NCBI RefSeq assembly: GCF_029227915.1
Contig: NC_079888.1
Location: 22,300,001 to 22,364,000, forward strand
Source: Hydractinia symbiolongicarpus
Taxonomy: Eukaryota > Cnidaria > Hydrozoa > Anthoathecata > Hydractiniidae
Length of the DNA: 64,000 nt
Direction: 5' to 3'
Position numbers and translations under genes: made by a program. The first letter of the stretch is position 1, and every line of letters begins with the position of its first letter. The notes under the pieces were generated by a model, which saw nothing but the letters and a program-made list of their open reading frames with translations, had not been told where the DNA came from and searched no databases. Shown here in pieces: positions 14,301-27,651 of the stretch.

Positions 14301-17300
14301 TCTATTCAGCGTCTCATCAAAAATGAAAACATTTTTAAAAACTACAAGTCTTATGCGTTTTAGTGGTGAAAAAATAATTTAAAAAATCGTTCTGGAAATG
14401 AGTTTACTCCCTGGGTACTTTCTTTGTATAGTTTTGACTATACGGGCCAAGCCTCGGATTTACGGGAAAACGCGGGATTTCGTTTGCCGGCGATTAAACA
14501 TCTTTCATTAAGCGTCTCATCAAAAATGAAAACATTTTTGAAAACTACAAGTCTCATGCGTTTTAGTGGTGAAAAAATAAATTAAAAAATCGTTCGGGAA
14601 ATGAGTTTACTCCCTGGGTACTTTCTTTGTATACTTTTGACTATACGGGCCGAGTCTGGGATTTACGGGAAATCGCGGATTTCGTTTGCCGGCGATTAAA
14701 CTTCTTTTATTCAGCGTCCCATCAAATATGAAAATATTTTTGAAAACTACAAGTCTCATGCGTTTTAGTGGTGAAAAAATAAATTAAAAAATCGTTCGGG
14801 AAATGAGTTTACTCCCTGGGTACTTTCTTTGTATACTTTTGACTATACGGGCCGAGTCTGGGATTTACGGGAAATCGCGGATTTCGTTTGCCGGCGATTA
14901 AACTTCTTTTATTCAGCGTCCCATCAAATATGAAAATATTTTTGAAAACTACAAGTCTCATGCGTTTAGTGGTAAAAAAATAATATAAAAAATCGTTCGG
15001 GAAATGAGTTTACTCCCTGGGTACTTTCTTTGTATACTTTTGACTATACGTGCCAAGCCCGGGATTTACGGGAAATTGCGGGTTTTCGTTTGCCGGCGAT
15101 TAAACTTTTTCTATTCAGCGTCTCATCAAAAATGAAAACATTTTTAAAAACTACAAGTCTTATGCGTTTTAGTGGTGAAAAAATAATTTAAAAAATCGTT
15201 CTGGAAATGAGTTTACTCCCTGGGTACTTTCTTTGTATAGTTTTGACTATACGGGCCGAGTCCTGGATTTACGGGAAATCGCGGATTTCGTTTGCCGGCG
15301 ATTAAACTTCTTTTATTCAGCGTCCCATCAAATATGAAAATATTTTTGAAAACTACAAGTCTCATGCGTTTAGTGGTAAAAAAATAATATAAAAAATCGT
15401 TCGGGAAATGAGTTTACTCCCTGGGTACTTTCTTTGTATACTTTTGACTATACGGGCCAAGCCGGGATTTACGGGAAATTGCGGGTTTGCGTTTGCCGGC
15501 GATTAAACTTCTTTTAATCAGCGTCTCACCAAAAATAAAAACATTTTTAAAAACTACAAGTCTTATGCGTTTTAGTGGTGAAAAAATAATTTAAAAAATC
15601 GTTCTGGAAATGAGTTTACTCACAGAATACTTTCTTTGTATACATTTGACTATACGGGCCAAGCCCGGGATTTACGGAAAATCGCAAGTTTTCGTTTTCC
15701 GGCGATTAAACCTCTTTTATTAAGCGTCTCATCAAAAATGAAAACATTTTTGAAAACTACAAGTCTCATGCGTTTTAGTTGTGAAAAAAAATTTTAAAAA
15801 ATCGTTCGGGAAATGAGTTAACTCCCTGGGTACTTTCTTTGTATACATTCGACTATACGGGCCAAGCCCCGGATTTACGGGAAAACGCGGCATTTCGTTT
15901 GCCGGCGATTAAACATCTTTCATTAAGCGTCTCATCAAAAATGAAAACATTTTTGAAAACTACAAGTCTCATGCGTTTTAGTGGTGAAAAAATAAATTAA
16001 AAAATCGTTCGGGAAATGAGTTTACTCCCTGGGTACTTTCTTTGTATACTTTTGACTATACGGGCCGAGTCTGGGATTTACGGGAAATCGCGGATTTCGT
16101 TTGCCGGCGATTAAACTTCTTTTATTCAGCGTCCCATCAAATATAAAAATATTTTTGAAAACTACAAGTCTCATGCGTTTAGTGGTAAGAAAATAATATA
16201 AAAAATCGTTCGGGAAATGAGTTTACTCCCTGGGTACTTTCTTTGTATACTTTTGACTATACGGGCCAAGCCCCGGATTTACGGGAAAACGCGGGATTTC
16301 GTTTGCCGGCGATTAAACATCTTTCATTAAGCGTCTCATCAAAAATGAAAACATTTTTGAAAACTACAAGTCTCATGCGTTTTAGTGGTGAAAAAATAAA
16401 TTAAAAAATCGTTCGGGAAATGAGTTTACTCCCTGGGTACTTTCTTTGTATACTTTTGACTATACGGGCCGAGTCTGGGATTTACGGGAAATCGCGGATT
16501 TCGTTTGCCGGCGATTAAACTTCTTTTATACAGCGTCCCATCAAATATGAAAATATTTTTGAAAACTACAAGTCTCATGCGTTTAGTGGTAAAAAAATAA
16601 TATAAAAAATCGTTCGGGAAATGAGTTTACTCCCTGGGTACTTTCTTTGTATACTTTTGACTATACGTGCCAAGCCCGGGATTTACGGGAAATTGCGGGT
16701 TTTCGTTTGCCGGCGATTAAACTTTTTCTATTCAGCGTCTCATCAAAAATGAAAACATTTTTAAAAACTACAAGTCTTATGCGTTTTAGTGGTGAAAAAA
16801 TAATTTAAAAAATCGTTCTGGAAATGAGTTTACTCCCTGGGTACTTTCTTTGTATAGTTTTGACTATACGGGCCGAGTCCGGGATTTACGGGAAATCGCG
16901 GATTTCGTTTGCCGGCGATTAAACTTCTTTTATTCAGCGTCCCATCAAATATGAAAATATTTTTGAAAACTACAAGTCTCATGCGTTTAGTGGTAAAAAA
17001 ATAATATAAAAAATCGTTCGGGAAATGAGTTTACTCCCTGGGTACTTTCTTTGTATACTTTTGACTATACGGGCCAAGCCGGGATTTACGGGAAATTGCG
17101 GGTTTGCGTTTGCCGGCGATTAAACTTCTTTTAATCAGCGTCTCACCAAAAATGAAAACATTTTTAAAAACTACAAGTCTTATGCGTTTTAGTGGTGAAA
17201 AAATAATTTAAAAAATCGTTCTGGAAATGAGTTTACTCACAGAATACTTTCTTTGTATACATTTGACTATACGGGCCAAGCCCGGGATTTACGGAAAATC

Positions 17301-20300
17301 GCAGGTTTTCGTTTTCCGGCGATTAAACCTCTTTTATTAAGCGTCTCATCAAAAATGAAAACATTTTTGAAAACTACAAGTCTCATGCGTTTTAGTTGTG
17401 AAAAAAAATTTTAAAAAATCGTTAGGGAAATGAGTTAACTCCCTGGGTACTTTCTTTGTATACATTCGACTATACGGGCCAAGCCCCGGATTTACGGGAA
17501 AACGCGGGATTTCGTTTGCCGGCGATTAAACATCTTTCATTAAGCGTCTCATCAAAAATGAAAACATTTTTGAAAACTACAAGTCTCATGCGTTTTAGTG
17601 GTGAAAAAATAAATTAAAAAATCGTTCGGGAAATGAGTTTACTCCCTGGGTACTTTCTTTGTATACTTTTGACTATACGGGCCGAGTCTGGGATTTACGG
17701 GAAATCGCGGATTTCGTTTGCCGGCGATTAAACTTCTTTTATTCAGCGTCCCATCAAATATGAAAATATTTTTGAAAACTACAAGTCTCATGCGTTTAGT
17801 GGTAAAAAAATAATATAAAAAATCGTTCGGGAAATGAGTTTACTCCCTGGGTACTTTCTTTGTATACTTTTGACTATACGTGCCAAGCCCGGGATTTACG
17901 GGAAATTGCGGGTTTTCGTTTGTCGGCGATTAAACTTCTTCTATTCAGCGTCTCATCAAAAATGAAAACATTTTTAAAAACTACAAGTCTTATGCGTTTT
18001 AGTGGTGAAAAAATAATTTAAAAAATCGTTCTGGAAATGAGTTTACTCCCTGGGTACTTTCTTTGTATAGTTTTGACTATACGGGCCGAGTCCGGGATTT
18101 AGGGAAATCGCAGGTTTTCGTTTGCCGGCGATTAAACATCTTTCATTAAGCGTCTCATCAAAAATGAAAACATTTTTGAAAACTACAAGTCTCATGCGTT
18201 TTAGTGGTGAAAAAATAAATTAAAAAATCGTTCGGGAAATGAGTTTACTCCCTGGGTACTTTCTTTGTATACTTTTGACTATACGGGCCGAGTCTGGGAT
18301 TTACGGGAAATCGCGGATTTCGTTTGCCGGCGATTAAACTTCTTTTATTCAGCGTCCCATCAAATATGAAAATATTTTTGAAAACTACAAGTCTCATGCG
18401 TTTAGTGGTAAAAAAATAATATAAAAAATCGTTCGGGAAATGAGTTTACTCCCTGGGTACTTTCTTTGTATACTTTTGACTATACGTGCCAAGCCCGGGA
18501 TTTACGGGAAATTGCGGGTTTTCGTTTGCCGGCGATTAAACTTCTTCTATTCAGCGTCTCATCAAAAATGAAAACATTTTTAAAAACTACAAGTCTTATG
18601 CGTTTTAGTGGTGAAAAAATAATTTAAAAAATCGTTCTGGAAATGAGTTTACTCCCTGGGTACTTTCTTTGTATAGTTTTGACTATACGGGCCGAGTCCG
18701 GGATTTAGGGAAATCGCAGGTTTTCGTTTGCCGGCGATTAAACTGCTTTTTTTCAGCGTCTCATCAAAAATGAAAACATTTTTGATAACTACAAGTCTCA
18801 TGCGTTTTAGTGGTGAAAAAGTAATTTAAAAAATCGTTCGGGAAATGAGTTTACTCCCTGGGTACTTTCTTTGTATACTTTTCACTATACGGGCCAAGCC
18901 GGGATTTACGGGAAATCGCGGGTTTTCGTTTGCCTGCAATTAAACTTCTTTTATTCAGCGTCTCATCAAAAATGAAAACATTTTTAAAAACTACAAGTCT
19001 CATGCGTTTTAGTGGTGAAATAATAATTTAAAAAATCGTTTTGGAAATGAGTTTACTCCCTGAGTACTTTCTTTGTATACTTTTGACTATACGGGCCGAG
19101 TCCAGGATTTACGGGAAATCGCAGGTTTTCGTTTGCCGGCGATGAAACTTCTTTTATTCAGCGTCTCATCAAAAATGAAAACATTTTTGAAAACTACAAG
19201 TCTCATGCGTTTTAGTGGTGAAAAAGTAATTTAAAAAATCGTTCGGGAAATGAGTTTACTCCCTGGGTACTTTCTTTGTATACTTTTGACTATACGGGCC
19301 AAGCCTGGGATATACGGGAAATCGCGGGTTTTCGTTTGCCGGCGATTAAACTGCTTTTATTCAGCGTCTCATCAAAAATGAAAACATTCTTGAAAACTAC
19401 AAGTCTCATGCGTTTTAGTGGTGAAATAATAATTTAAAAAATCGTTTGGGAAATGAGTTTACTCCCTGGGTACTTTCTTTGTATACTTTTGACTATACGG
19501 GCCGAGTCCAGGATTTACGGGAAATCGCAGGTTTTCGTTTGCCGGCGATTAAACTTCTTTTATTCAGCGTCTCATCAAAAATGAAAACATTTTTAAAAAC
19601 TACAAGTCTCATGCGTTTTAGTGGTGAAAAAGTGATTTAAAAAATCGTTCGGGAAATGAGTTTACTCCCTGGGTACTTTCTTTGTATACTTTTGACTATA
19701 CGGGCCAATCCCGGGATTTACGGGAAATCGCGGGTTTTCGTTTGCTGGCGATTAAACTTCTTTTACTCAGCGTCTCATCAAAAATAAAAACATTTTTAAA
19801 AACTACAAGTCTTATGCGTTTTAGTGGTGAAAAATAATTTAAAAAATCGTTCTGGAAATGAGTTTACTCCCTGGGTACTTTCTTTGTATACTTTTGACTA
19901 TACGGGCCGAGTCCGGGATTTAGGGAAATCGCAGGTTTTCGTTTGCCGGCGATTAAACTGCTTTTTTTCAGCGTCTCATCAAAAATGAAAACATTTTTGA
20001 AAACTACAAGTCTCATGCGTTTTAGTGGTGAAAAAGTAATTTAAAAAATCGTTCGGGAAATGAGTTTACACCCTGGGTACTTTCTTTGTATACTTTTGAC
20101 TATACGGGCCAAGCCCGGGATTTACGGGAAATCGCGGGTTCTCGTTTGCCGGCGATTAAACTTCTTTTATTCAGCGTCTCATCAAAAATGAAAACATTTT
20201 TAAAAACTACAAGTCTTATGCGTTTTAGTGGTGAAAAATAATTTAAAAAATCGTTCTGGAAATGAGTTTACTCCCTGGGTACTTTCTTTGTATACTTTTG

Positions 20301-21659
20301 ACTATACGGGCCGAGTCCGGGATTTAGGGAAATCGCAGGTTTTCGTTTGCCGGCGATTAAACTGCTTTTATTCAGCGTCTCATCAAAAATGAAAACATTT
20401 TTGAGAACTACAAGTCTCATGCGTTTTAGTGGTGAAAAAGTGATTTAAAACATCGTTCGGGAAATGAGTTTACTCCCTGGGTACTTTCTTTGTATACTTT
20501 TGACTATACGGGCCAAGCCCGGGATTTACGGGAAATCGCGGGTTTTCGTTTGCCGGCGATTAAACTTCTTTTATTCAGCGTCTCATCAAAAATGAAAACA
20601 TTTTTGAAAACTACAAGTCTCATGCGTTTTAGTGGTGAAAAAATAATTTAAAAAATCGTTCGGGAAATGAGCTTACTCCCTGGGTACTTTCTTTGTATAC
20701 TTTTGACTATACGGGCCAAGCCGGGATTTACGGGAAATCGCGGGTTTTCGTTTGCCGGCGATTAAACTTCTTTTATTCAGCGTCTCATCAAAAATGAAAA
20801 CATTTTTAAAAACTACAAGTCTCATGCGTTTTAGTGGTGAAAAAGTGATTTAAAACATCGTTCGGGAAATGAGTTTACTCCCTGGGTACTTTCTTTGTAT
20901 ACTTTTGACTATACGGGCCAAGCCCGGGATTTACGGGAAATCACGGGTTTTCGTTTGCCGGCGATTAAACTTCTTTTATTCAGCGTCTCATCAAAAATGA
21001 AAACATTTTTGAAAACTACATGTCTCATGCGTTTTAGTGGTAAAAAAATAATTTAAAAAATCGTTCGGGAAATGAGCTTACTCCCTGGGTACTTTCTTTG
21101 TATACTTATGACTATACGGGCCAAGCCGGGATTTACGGGAAATCGCGGGTTTTCGTTTGCCGGCGATTAAACTTCTCTTATTCAGCGTCTCATCAAAAAT
21201 GAAAACGTTTTTAAAAACTACAAGTTTTATGCGTTTTAGTGGTGAAAAAATAATTTAAAAAATCGTTCTGGAAATGAGTTTACTCCCTGGGTACTTTCTT
21301 TGTATACTTTTGACTATACGGGCCGAGTCCGGGATTTAGGGAAATCGCAGGTTTTCGTTTGCCGGCGATTAAACTGCTTTTTTTTCAGCGTCTCATCAAA
21401 AATGAAAACATTTTTGAAAACTACAAGTCTCATGCGTTTTAGTGGTGAAAAAGTGATTTAAAACATCGTTCGGGAAATGAGTTTACTCCCTGGGTACTTT
21501 CTTTGTATACTTTTGACTATACGGGCCAAGCCCGGGATTTACGGGAAATCGCGGGTTTTCGTTTGCCGGCGATTAAACTTCTTTTATTCAGCGTCTCATC
21601 AAAAATGAAAACATTTTTGAAAACTACAAGTCTCATGCGTTTTAGTGGTGAAAAAATAA

Positions 21660-24600
21660 TTTAAAAAATCGTTCGGGAAATGAGTTTACTCCCTGGGTAC
21701 TTTCTTTGTATACTTTTGACTATACGGGCCAAGCCGGGATTTACGGGAAATCGCGGGTTTTCGTTTGCCGGCGATTAAACTTCTTTTATTCAGCGTCTCA
21801 TCAAAAATGAAAACATTTTTGAAAACTACAAGTCTCATGCGTTTTAGTGGTGAAAAAGTGATTTAAAAAATCGTTCGGGAAATGAGTTTACTCCCTGGGT
21901 ACTTTCTTTGTATACTTTTGACTATACGGGCGAAGCCCGGGATTTAGGGAAATCGCAGGTTTTCGTTTGCCGGCGATTAAACTGCTTTTTTTCAGCGTCT
22001 CATCAAAAATGAAAACATTTTTGAAAACTACAAGTCTCATGCGTTTTAGTGGTGAAAAAGTGATTTAAAACATCGTTCGGGAAATGAGTTTACTCCCTGG
22101 GTACTTTCTTTGTATACTTTTGACTATACGGGCCAAGCCCGGGATTTACGGGAAATCGCGGGTTTTCGTTTGCCGGCGATTAAACTTCTTTTATTCAGCG
22201 TCTCATCAAAAATGAAAACATTTTTGAAAACTACAAGTCTCATGCGTTTTAGTGGTGAAAAAATAATTTAAAAAATCGTTCGGGAAATGAGTTTACTCCC
22301 TGGGTACTTTCTTTGTATACTTTTGACTATACGGGCCAAGCCGGGATTTACGGGAAATCGCGGGTTTTCGTTTGCCGGCGATTAAACTTTTTTTATTCAG
22401 CGTCTCATCAAAAATGAAAACATTTTTAAAAACTACAAGTCTTATGCGTTTTAGTGGTGAAAAAATAATTTAAAAAATCGTTCTGGAAATGAGTTTACTC
22501 CCTGGGTACTTTCTTTGTATACTTTTGACTATACGGGCCGAGTCCGGGATTTAGGGAAATCGCAGGTTTTCGTTTGCCGGCGATTAAACTGCTTTTTTTC
22601 AGCGTCTCATCAAAAATGAAAACATTTTTGAAAACTACAAGTCTCATGCGTTTTAGTGGTGAAAAAGTAATTTAAAAAATCGTTCGGGAAATGAGTTTAC
22701 TCCCTGGGTACTTTCTTTGTATACTTTTGACTATACGGGCCAAGCCCGGGATTTACGGGAAATCGCGGGTTTTCGTTTGCCGGTGATTAAACTTCTTTTA
22801 TTCAGCGTCTCATCAAAAATGAAAACATCTTTAAAAACTACAAGTCTTATGCGTTTTAGTGGTCAAAAAATAATTTAAAAAATCGTTCTGGAAATGAGTT
22901 TATTCCCTGGGTACATTCTTTGTATACTTTTGACTATACGGGCCGAGTCCGGGATTTACGGGAAATCGCAGGTTTTCGTTTGCCAGCGATTAAACTGCTT
23001 TTATTCAGCGTCTCATCAAAAATGAAAACATTTTTGAAAACTACAAGTCTCATGCGTTTTAGTGGTGAAAAAGTGATTTAAAAAATCCTTCGGGAAATGA
23101 GTTTACTCCCTGGGTACTTTCTTTGTATACTTTTGACTATACGGGCGAAGCCCGGGATTTACGGGAAATCGCGGGTTTTCGTTTGCCGGCGATTAAACTT
23201 CTTTTATGCAGCGTCTCATCAAAAATGAAAACATTTTTAAAAACTTATGCGTTTTAGTGGTGAAAAAATAATTTAAAAAATCGTTCGGGAAATGAGTTTA
23301 CTCCCTGGGTACTTTCTTTGTATACTTTTGACTATACGGGCCAAGCCGGGATTTACGGGAAATCGCGGGTTTTCGTTTGCCGGCGATTAAACTTCTTTTA
23401 TTCAGCGTCTCATCAAAAATGAAAACATTTTTGAAAACTACAAGTCTCATGCGTTTTAGTGGTGAAAAAGTGATTTAAAAAATCGTTCGGGAAATGAGTT
23501 TACTCCCTGGGTACTTTCTTTGTATAGTTTTGACTATACGGGCGAAGCCCGGGATTTAGGGAAATCGCAGGTTTTCGTTTGCCGGCGATTAAACTGCTTT
23601 TTTTCAGCGTCTCATCAAAAATGAAAACATTTTTGAAAACTACAAGTCTCATGCGTTTTAGTGGTGAAAAAGTGATTTAAAACATCGTTCGGGAAATGAG
23701 TTTACTCCCTGGGTACTTTCTTTGTATACTTTTGACTATACGGGCCAAGCCCGGGATTTACGGGAAATCGCGGGTTTTCGTTTGCCGGCGATTAAACTTC
23801 TTTTATTCAGCGTCTCATCAAAAATGAAAACATTTTTGAAAACTACAAGTCTCATGCGTTTTAGTGGTGAAAAAATAATTTAAAAAATCGTTCGGGAAAT
23901 GAGTTTACTCCCTGGGTACTTTCTTTGTATACTTTTGACTATACGGGCCAAGCCGGGATTTACGGGAAATCGCGGGTTTTCGTTTGCCGGCGATTAAACT
24001 TCTTTTATTCAGCGTCTCATCAAAAATGAAAACATTTTTAAAAACTACAAGTCTTATGCGTTTTAGTGGTGAAAAAATAATTTAAAAAATCGTTCTGGAA
24101 ATGAGTTTACTCCCTGGGTACTTTCTTTGTATACTTTTGACTATACGGGCCGAGTCCGGGATTTAGGGAAATCGCAGGTTTTCGTTTGCCGGCGATTAAA
24201 CTGCTTTTTTTCAGCGTCTCATCAAAAATGAAAACATTTTTGAAAACTACAAGTCTCATGCGTTTTAGTGGTGAAAAAGTAATTTAAAAAATCGTTCGGG
24301 AAATGAGTTTACTCCCTGGGTACTTTCTTTGTATACTTTTGACTATACGGGCCAAGCCCGGGATTTACGGGAAATCGCGGGTTTTCGTTTGCCGGTGATT
24401 AAACTTCTTTTATTCAGCGTCTCATCAAAAATGAAAACATCTTTAAAAACTACAAGTCTTATGCGTTTTAGTGGTCAAAAAATAATTTAAAAAATCGTTC
24501 TGGAAATGAGTTTATTCCCTGGGTACATTCTTTGTATACTTTTGACTATACTGGCCGAGTCCGGGATTTACGGGAAATCGCAGGTTTTCGTTTGCCAGCG

Positions 24601-24882
24601 ATTAAACTGCTTTTATGAAGCGTCTCATCAAAAATGAAAACATTTTTGAAAACTACAAGTCTCATGCGTTTTAGTGGTGAAAAAGTGATTTAAAAAATCC
24701 TTCGGGAAATGAGTTTACTCCCTGGGTACTTTCTTTGTATACTTTTGACTATACGGGCGAAGCCCGGGATTTACGGGAAATCGCGGGTTTTTGTTTGCCG
24801 GCGATTAAACTTCTTTTATGCAGCGTCTCATCAAAAATGAAAACATTTTTAAAAACTTATGCGTTTTAGTGGTGAAAAAATA
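21660..24882. repeat. Higher-order repeat, two copies of ~1,612 bp (8 monomers)
   Basis: Two consecutive eight-monomer units (about 21,660-23,270 and 23,271-24,882) share a series of private variants at a constant 1,612-bp offset. These include GGCGAAGCCCGGGATTTAGG at about 21,930 and 23,542, a GCCGGTGATTAAAC variant, GGTCAAAAAATAATTT, a GTACATTC variant, AAATCCTTCGGG, TTTTATGCAGCG, and an 8-bp deletion giving AAAAACTTATGCG near 23,237 and 24,849. The retrotransposon lies about 30 bp beyond the end of the second unit, so the first unit approximates the empty, pre-insertion state of this site. Confidence 0.82.
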
Positions 24883-24911
24883 ATTTAAAAAATCGTTCTG
24901 GAAATGAGTTT

Positions 24912-24935
24912 ATTATTATTATTATTATTATTATT
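24912..24935. repeat. (ATT)8 microsatellite tail, copy 1
   Basis: Eight uninterrupted ATT units follow AAATGAGTTT of the monomer directly. On the element's own strand this is (TAA/AAT)n at its 3' end, as in I-factor-like and many CR1/L2-like elements, in place of poly(A). Confidence 0.93.
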
Positions 24936-25221
24936 AAAAGACTATATTCTGGCATATCCATATACAAATATACATAGCTCTTCATCCAGAAAATTTTAAA
25001 CAAGGAGATTAATAAAATTTAAAATATATGTATATATATACATTATGCTTACACTAAAAGAAATTTCTAATATATATTAAAAAAAATACTAATGATAATA
25101 TTGTTAAAAGAAACGGACGAGAAAACAAAAACAAGAACAAAAACACAGAAGAGAAAGTGCGCGATTTGAGTAAGGAAAAGTCAATTAACGCATAACAACA
25201 GAATGATCCACAAAAATTTAC
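24936..25221 (-). other. 3' UTR of retrotransposon copy 1
   Basis: This is the AT-rich non-coding segment between the reverse-transcriptase stop and the microsatellite tail. It contains an A-rich stretch on the plus strand (around 25,100-25,150) and a short alternating TATATATATA run near 25,030. No stem-loop is obvious by eye. It differs from copy 2 at two positions that I could see. Confidence 0.75.
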
Positions 25222-27651
25222 TTAAATTTCTTTCAGTAAAAATAATTTTGTCTCTCTTTTAAATGTTATCAGCTTTTTAATCGAGCGAATGTCTTTAGGA
25301 AGTCGATTGAAAGACGTAGTTGTTACATCTTCGAAAGTGTTTTTGCGAAGTGATGTCTTTAATCGAATTTCGTCAGCATTTCGAAGAGTTCTTTTGTGAA
25401 CAACAATTTCAATTTTCAAATACTTTGGCCAATTATTCTGATGAACACTTTTAAAGGCTGTGATCATCAAATGCCATTCTCGTCTTTGTTTAATAGGTAA
25501 CCAACCTAAACGTGTTATATCTTCAGTATGGCTGTACTTATTCCATACAAAGCTGGCTGCACATATCATCACTTTATGCAGCTTTCGAATTTGGATGGCT
25601 GTTAATGGAATATAAACAGTGTCGTTAAAGTCTAATTTTGACAAGACTAGCATTTCAGCTAATTGTTTTCGTAACTTAAATGGTGCCATGCGTTTTAGTT
25701 TACGTAATATAGATAAGATGCCATGACAACACGATACTACACTCTGTACATGATCATTCCAACTTAGGTGTTCATCTAATTTAACACCCAATACAGACCA
25801 TGTTGGAACTCTTTCAATCTGGAAGTCATCCAGTTTGATATCAGTACAATCGAGGTCGTTGAGATTGTGTCGTTTTGACGTTTGTGATGTTGAAAACACC
25901 ATTAACTTTGTTTTTTCCTTGTTCAGAACAAGATTGTTATTTGTAGACCATCTTTGAAGTTGACTTATATCTCCGTTTATTTGTTCCTTTGCCTTCGCAA
26001 GATTATTTAATTTTGTGGACGTAAACAAAGTGGTGTCGTCAGCATACTGTAACGTACTCGTTGTCAAATGCATTTCCAGGTCAGTGACGTATAAATTGAA
26101 AATAACAGGGCCTAATATTGACCCTTGCGGCACACCAGATGTGATGTTACAAAATTCAGAGGTCTTATCATTAATTCGCACAATTTGTTTTCTGCCACAC
26201 AAGTAACTCAAAATTAGTTCAACAAACTCTTTGGAAAAACCGATTTGGTTGAGTTTCCTCATTGTAGTTTCATATTGAACAGTATCAAAGGCTTTCGAAA
26301 AGTCAGCTAATACTACAAGACTGATTTCGTTTTTACTCATTGCTTCTTTGATATCCGTTCTAAGTTTCATCAACAAAGTAGTCGAGGAGTGTCCTTTTCG
26401 GTACCCGGACATCGTTTCGGAATATAAAGATTTCTCATCGATAAAGATTATCATTTGTGTAAGGATAAGACGTTCAAATACTTTGGATAAAATAGGAAGG
26501 ATGGGGATCGGTTGTAGTTCTTTTATTGATGTAGAAACATTCACTTTTGGAATAGGTGCGACTCTTGCCACTTTCCATTGACACGGGAAGCATTTTTTCT
26601 CAATGCACGTATTTATAATATGTGTTAGAACAGAAGAAATTTCATTTGCTAGTAATATAACATATTTCACTGGTATATCATCAAACCCAGTTGATATATC
26701 GTTACGTAGTCCTTTAAGTTCTTTAAGTACCTCCTCATACTTAACATGTCTGAGTTGAAACATTTTGGAAGTCGATGGTGGTAATGTTTGGAGTACTTCC
26801 TTTAAATCAATTTCAGATTTTGGAATTGATCCAGTAACTCGCTCAGCTGTTCCGGCAAAAAAAGTGTTTACACTATCAGCGTTAAAATGAAGAGGCTTCG
26901 AAGGAGGATGTAAAATTCGATTGATAGTGTTCCACACTTCTTTCGAATTTTTAGAACTAAGTGCTTTTCTATAAAAGGAAACTTTAGCTTTCTTGATCTT
27001 TTTCTTAACAGAGTTTTTAAGTTGTCGAAATTCGTTCCATATCATTTGATCGTTAGTTTCATGAGCAAGTTTTCGAAGTTTATTTCGCTTCGTTTGGTCA
27101 CTTTTTATGTTTAAAGTATGAATCCATGGAGATGGTGGTCTTGTTATTTTTGTTCTTCTTAACGGGGCATGTCTATCAATGCAATCTTGCATGAACTTGT
27201 GAAGTATCTCCACTTTTTCTTCTGGATCATCTATAGCGTATATAACTGATGTCAGTAGGTTCGAGAAATCCGACACAAAAGATTCCCTATCAAACTGCCT
27301 TTCATCTCTTATCATTTTATATCGAGGTTTAAACTTATCGTATTTAATGTTGATGATAGCGTAAGGTCCATCATGGTCACTAATAGTTTTGCAGCATGGT
27401 AATACATCAGTATGTGCAATTTTGGTATTATTGTTAATTATCATATGATCGATCAATGTTGCGCTTAAAGGAGTCGTCCTGGTTGGTTTTGATACTATCT
27501 GTTTAAGGTTGAATGCAGATAAAATATTGTTGTACTGTCTTACTTGGCAACATTCTGGTTTGAGAAGATTTATGTTTATGTCCCCTGTTATAAGTAGCAG
27601 GCCATCCCATGTTGTTTGGATATAAGTTATCAAATCTTCAAATTTAGTTAA
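25222..27651 (-). pseudogene. Retrotransposon copy 1 polyprotein, C-terminal half: rest of endonuclease and reverse transcriptase
   Basis: This continues the frame of the upstream half after the TGA at 27,652-27,654. The apparent start at 27,633 is a TTG, not a real initiator. Numbering from 27,633, the endonuclease continues with GDIN (17-20), a TLIDH step (59-63) and SDH (85-87), the usual order of APE catalytic motifs. A linker leads to the reverse transcriptase, at about residues 345-620. Its motifs are WKVARVAPIPK (353), GYRKGHSS (410), LADFSKAFD with Asp444, SGVPQGS (499) and YADD (530-533, catalytic Asp pair 532-533). A C-terminal region of about 180 residues (LGWLPIKQRREW at 709, RLPKDIR at 777) is typical of CR1/L2-like elements. 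The role would be target nicking and target-primed reverse transcription. Apart from the upstream TGA this half is open to its natural stop, so copy 1 is one nonsense change from a continuous frame. Confidence 0.92.
25774..26601 (-). other. Reverse transcriptase domain, copy 1 (motif C YADD intact)
   Basis: This is the approximate extent of the polymerase domain, defined by the first palm/finger motif WKVARVAPIPK, the GYRKGHSS segment, motif A (DFSKAFD), motif B (SGVPQGS), motif C (YADD) and the following KTKLMVFS segment. All key acidic residues are present in this copy, unlike copy 2, where a stop lies between motifs A and B. Confidence 0.88.

Larger units (their letters stand above)
1..24911. 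repeat. Satellite array, left block (~203-bp monomers)
   Basis: Continuous head-to-tail copies of a monomer of about 203 bp (individual units about 201-204 bp). Every unit contains, in order, a GAGTTTACTCCCTGGGTAC segment, a short inverted repeat around GTATAC...CTATAC, a GC-rich core with CGGG steps and GCCGGCGATTAAAC, an AT-rich GTCTCATCAAAAATGAAAAC segment, a TGCGTTTTAGTGGTG segment, and a TAATTTAAAAAATCGTT segment. No orientation switch is visible. The first 18 kb is rich in a variant with CCCATCAAATATG and GCGTTTAGTGGTAAAA. From about 18 to 24.9 kb other variants dominate, including GTGATTTAAAACATCG. I see no gene or other element. The function is unknown; a centromeric or pericentromeric role is possible but not shown. 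Confidence 0.97.

Noticed and set aside
1-24911. Hammerhead ribozyme on the minus strand of each monomer (TTGATGAGACGCTGAATA resembles CUGAUGA...GAAA)
   Set aside because: The essential first C of the CUGANGA core is a T, the base after GAA is T instead of A, stem II would be a single pair, and no matching stem III with a cleavage site is evident. Most likely chance similarity.
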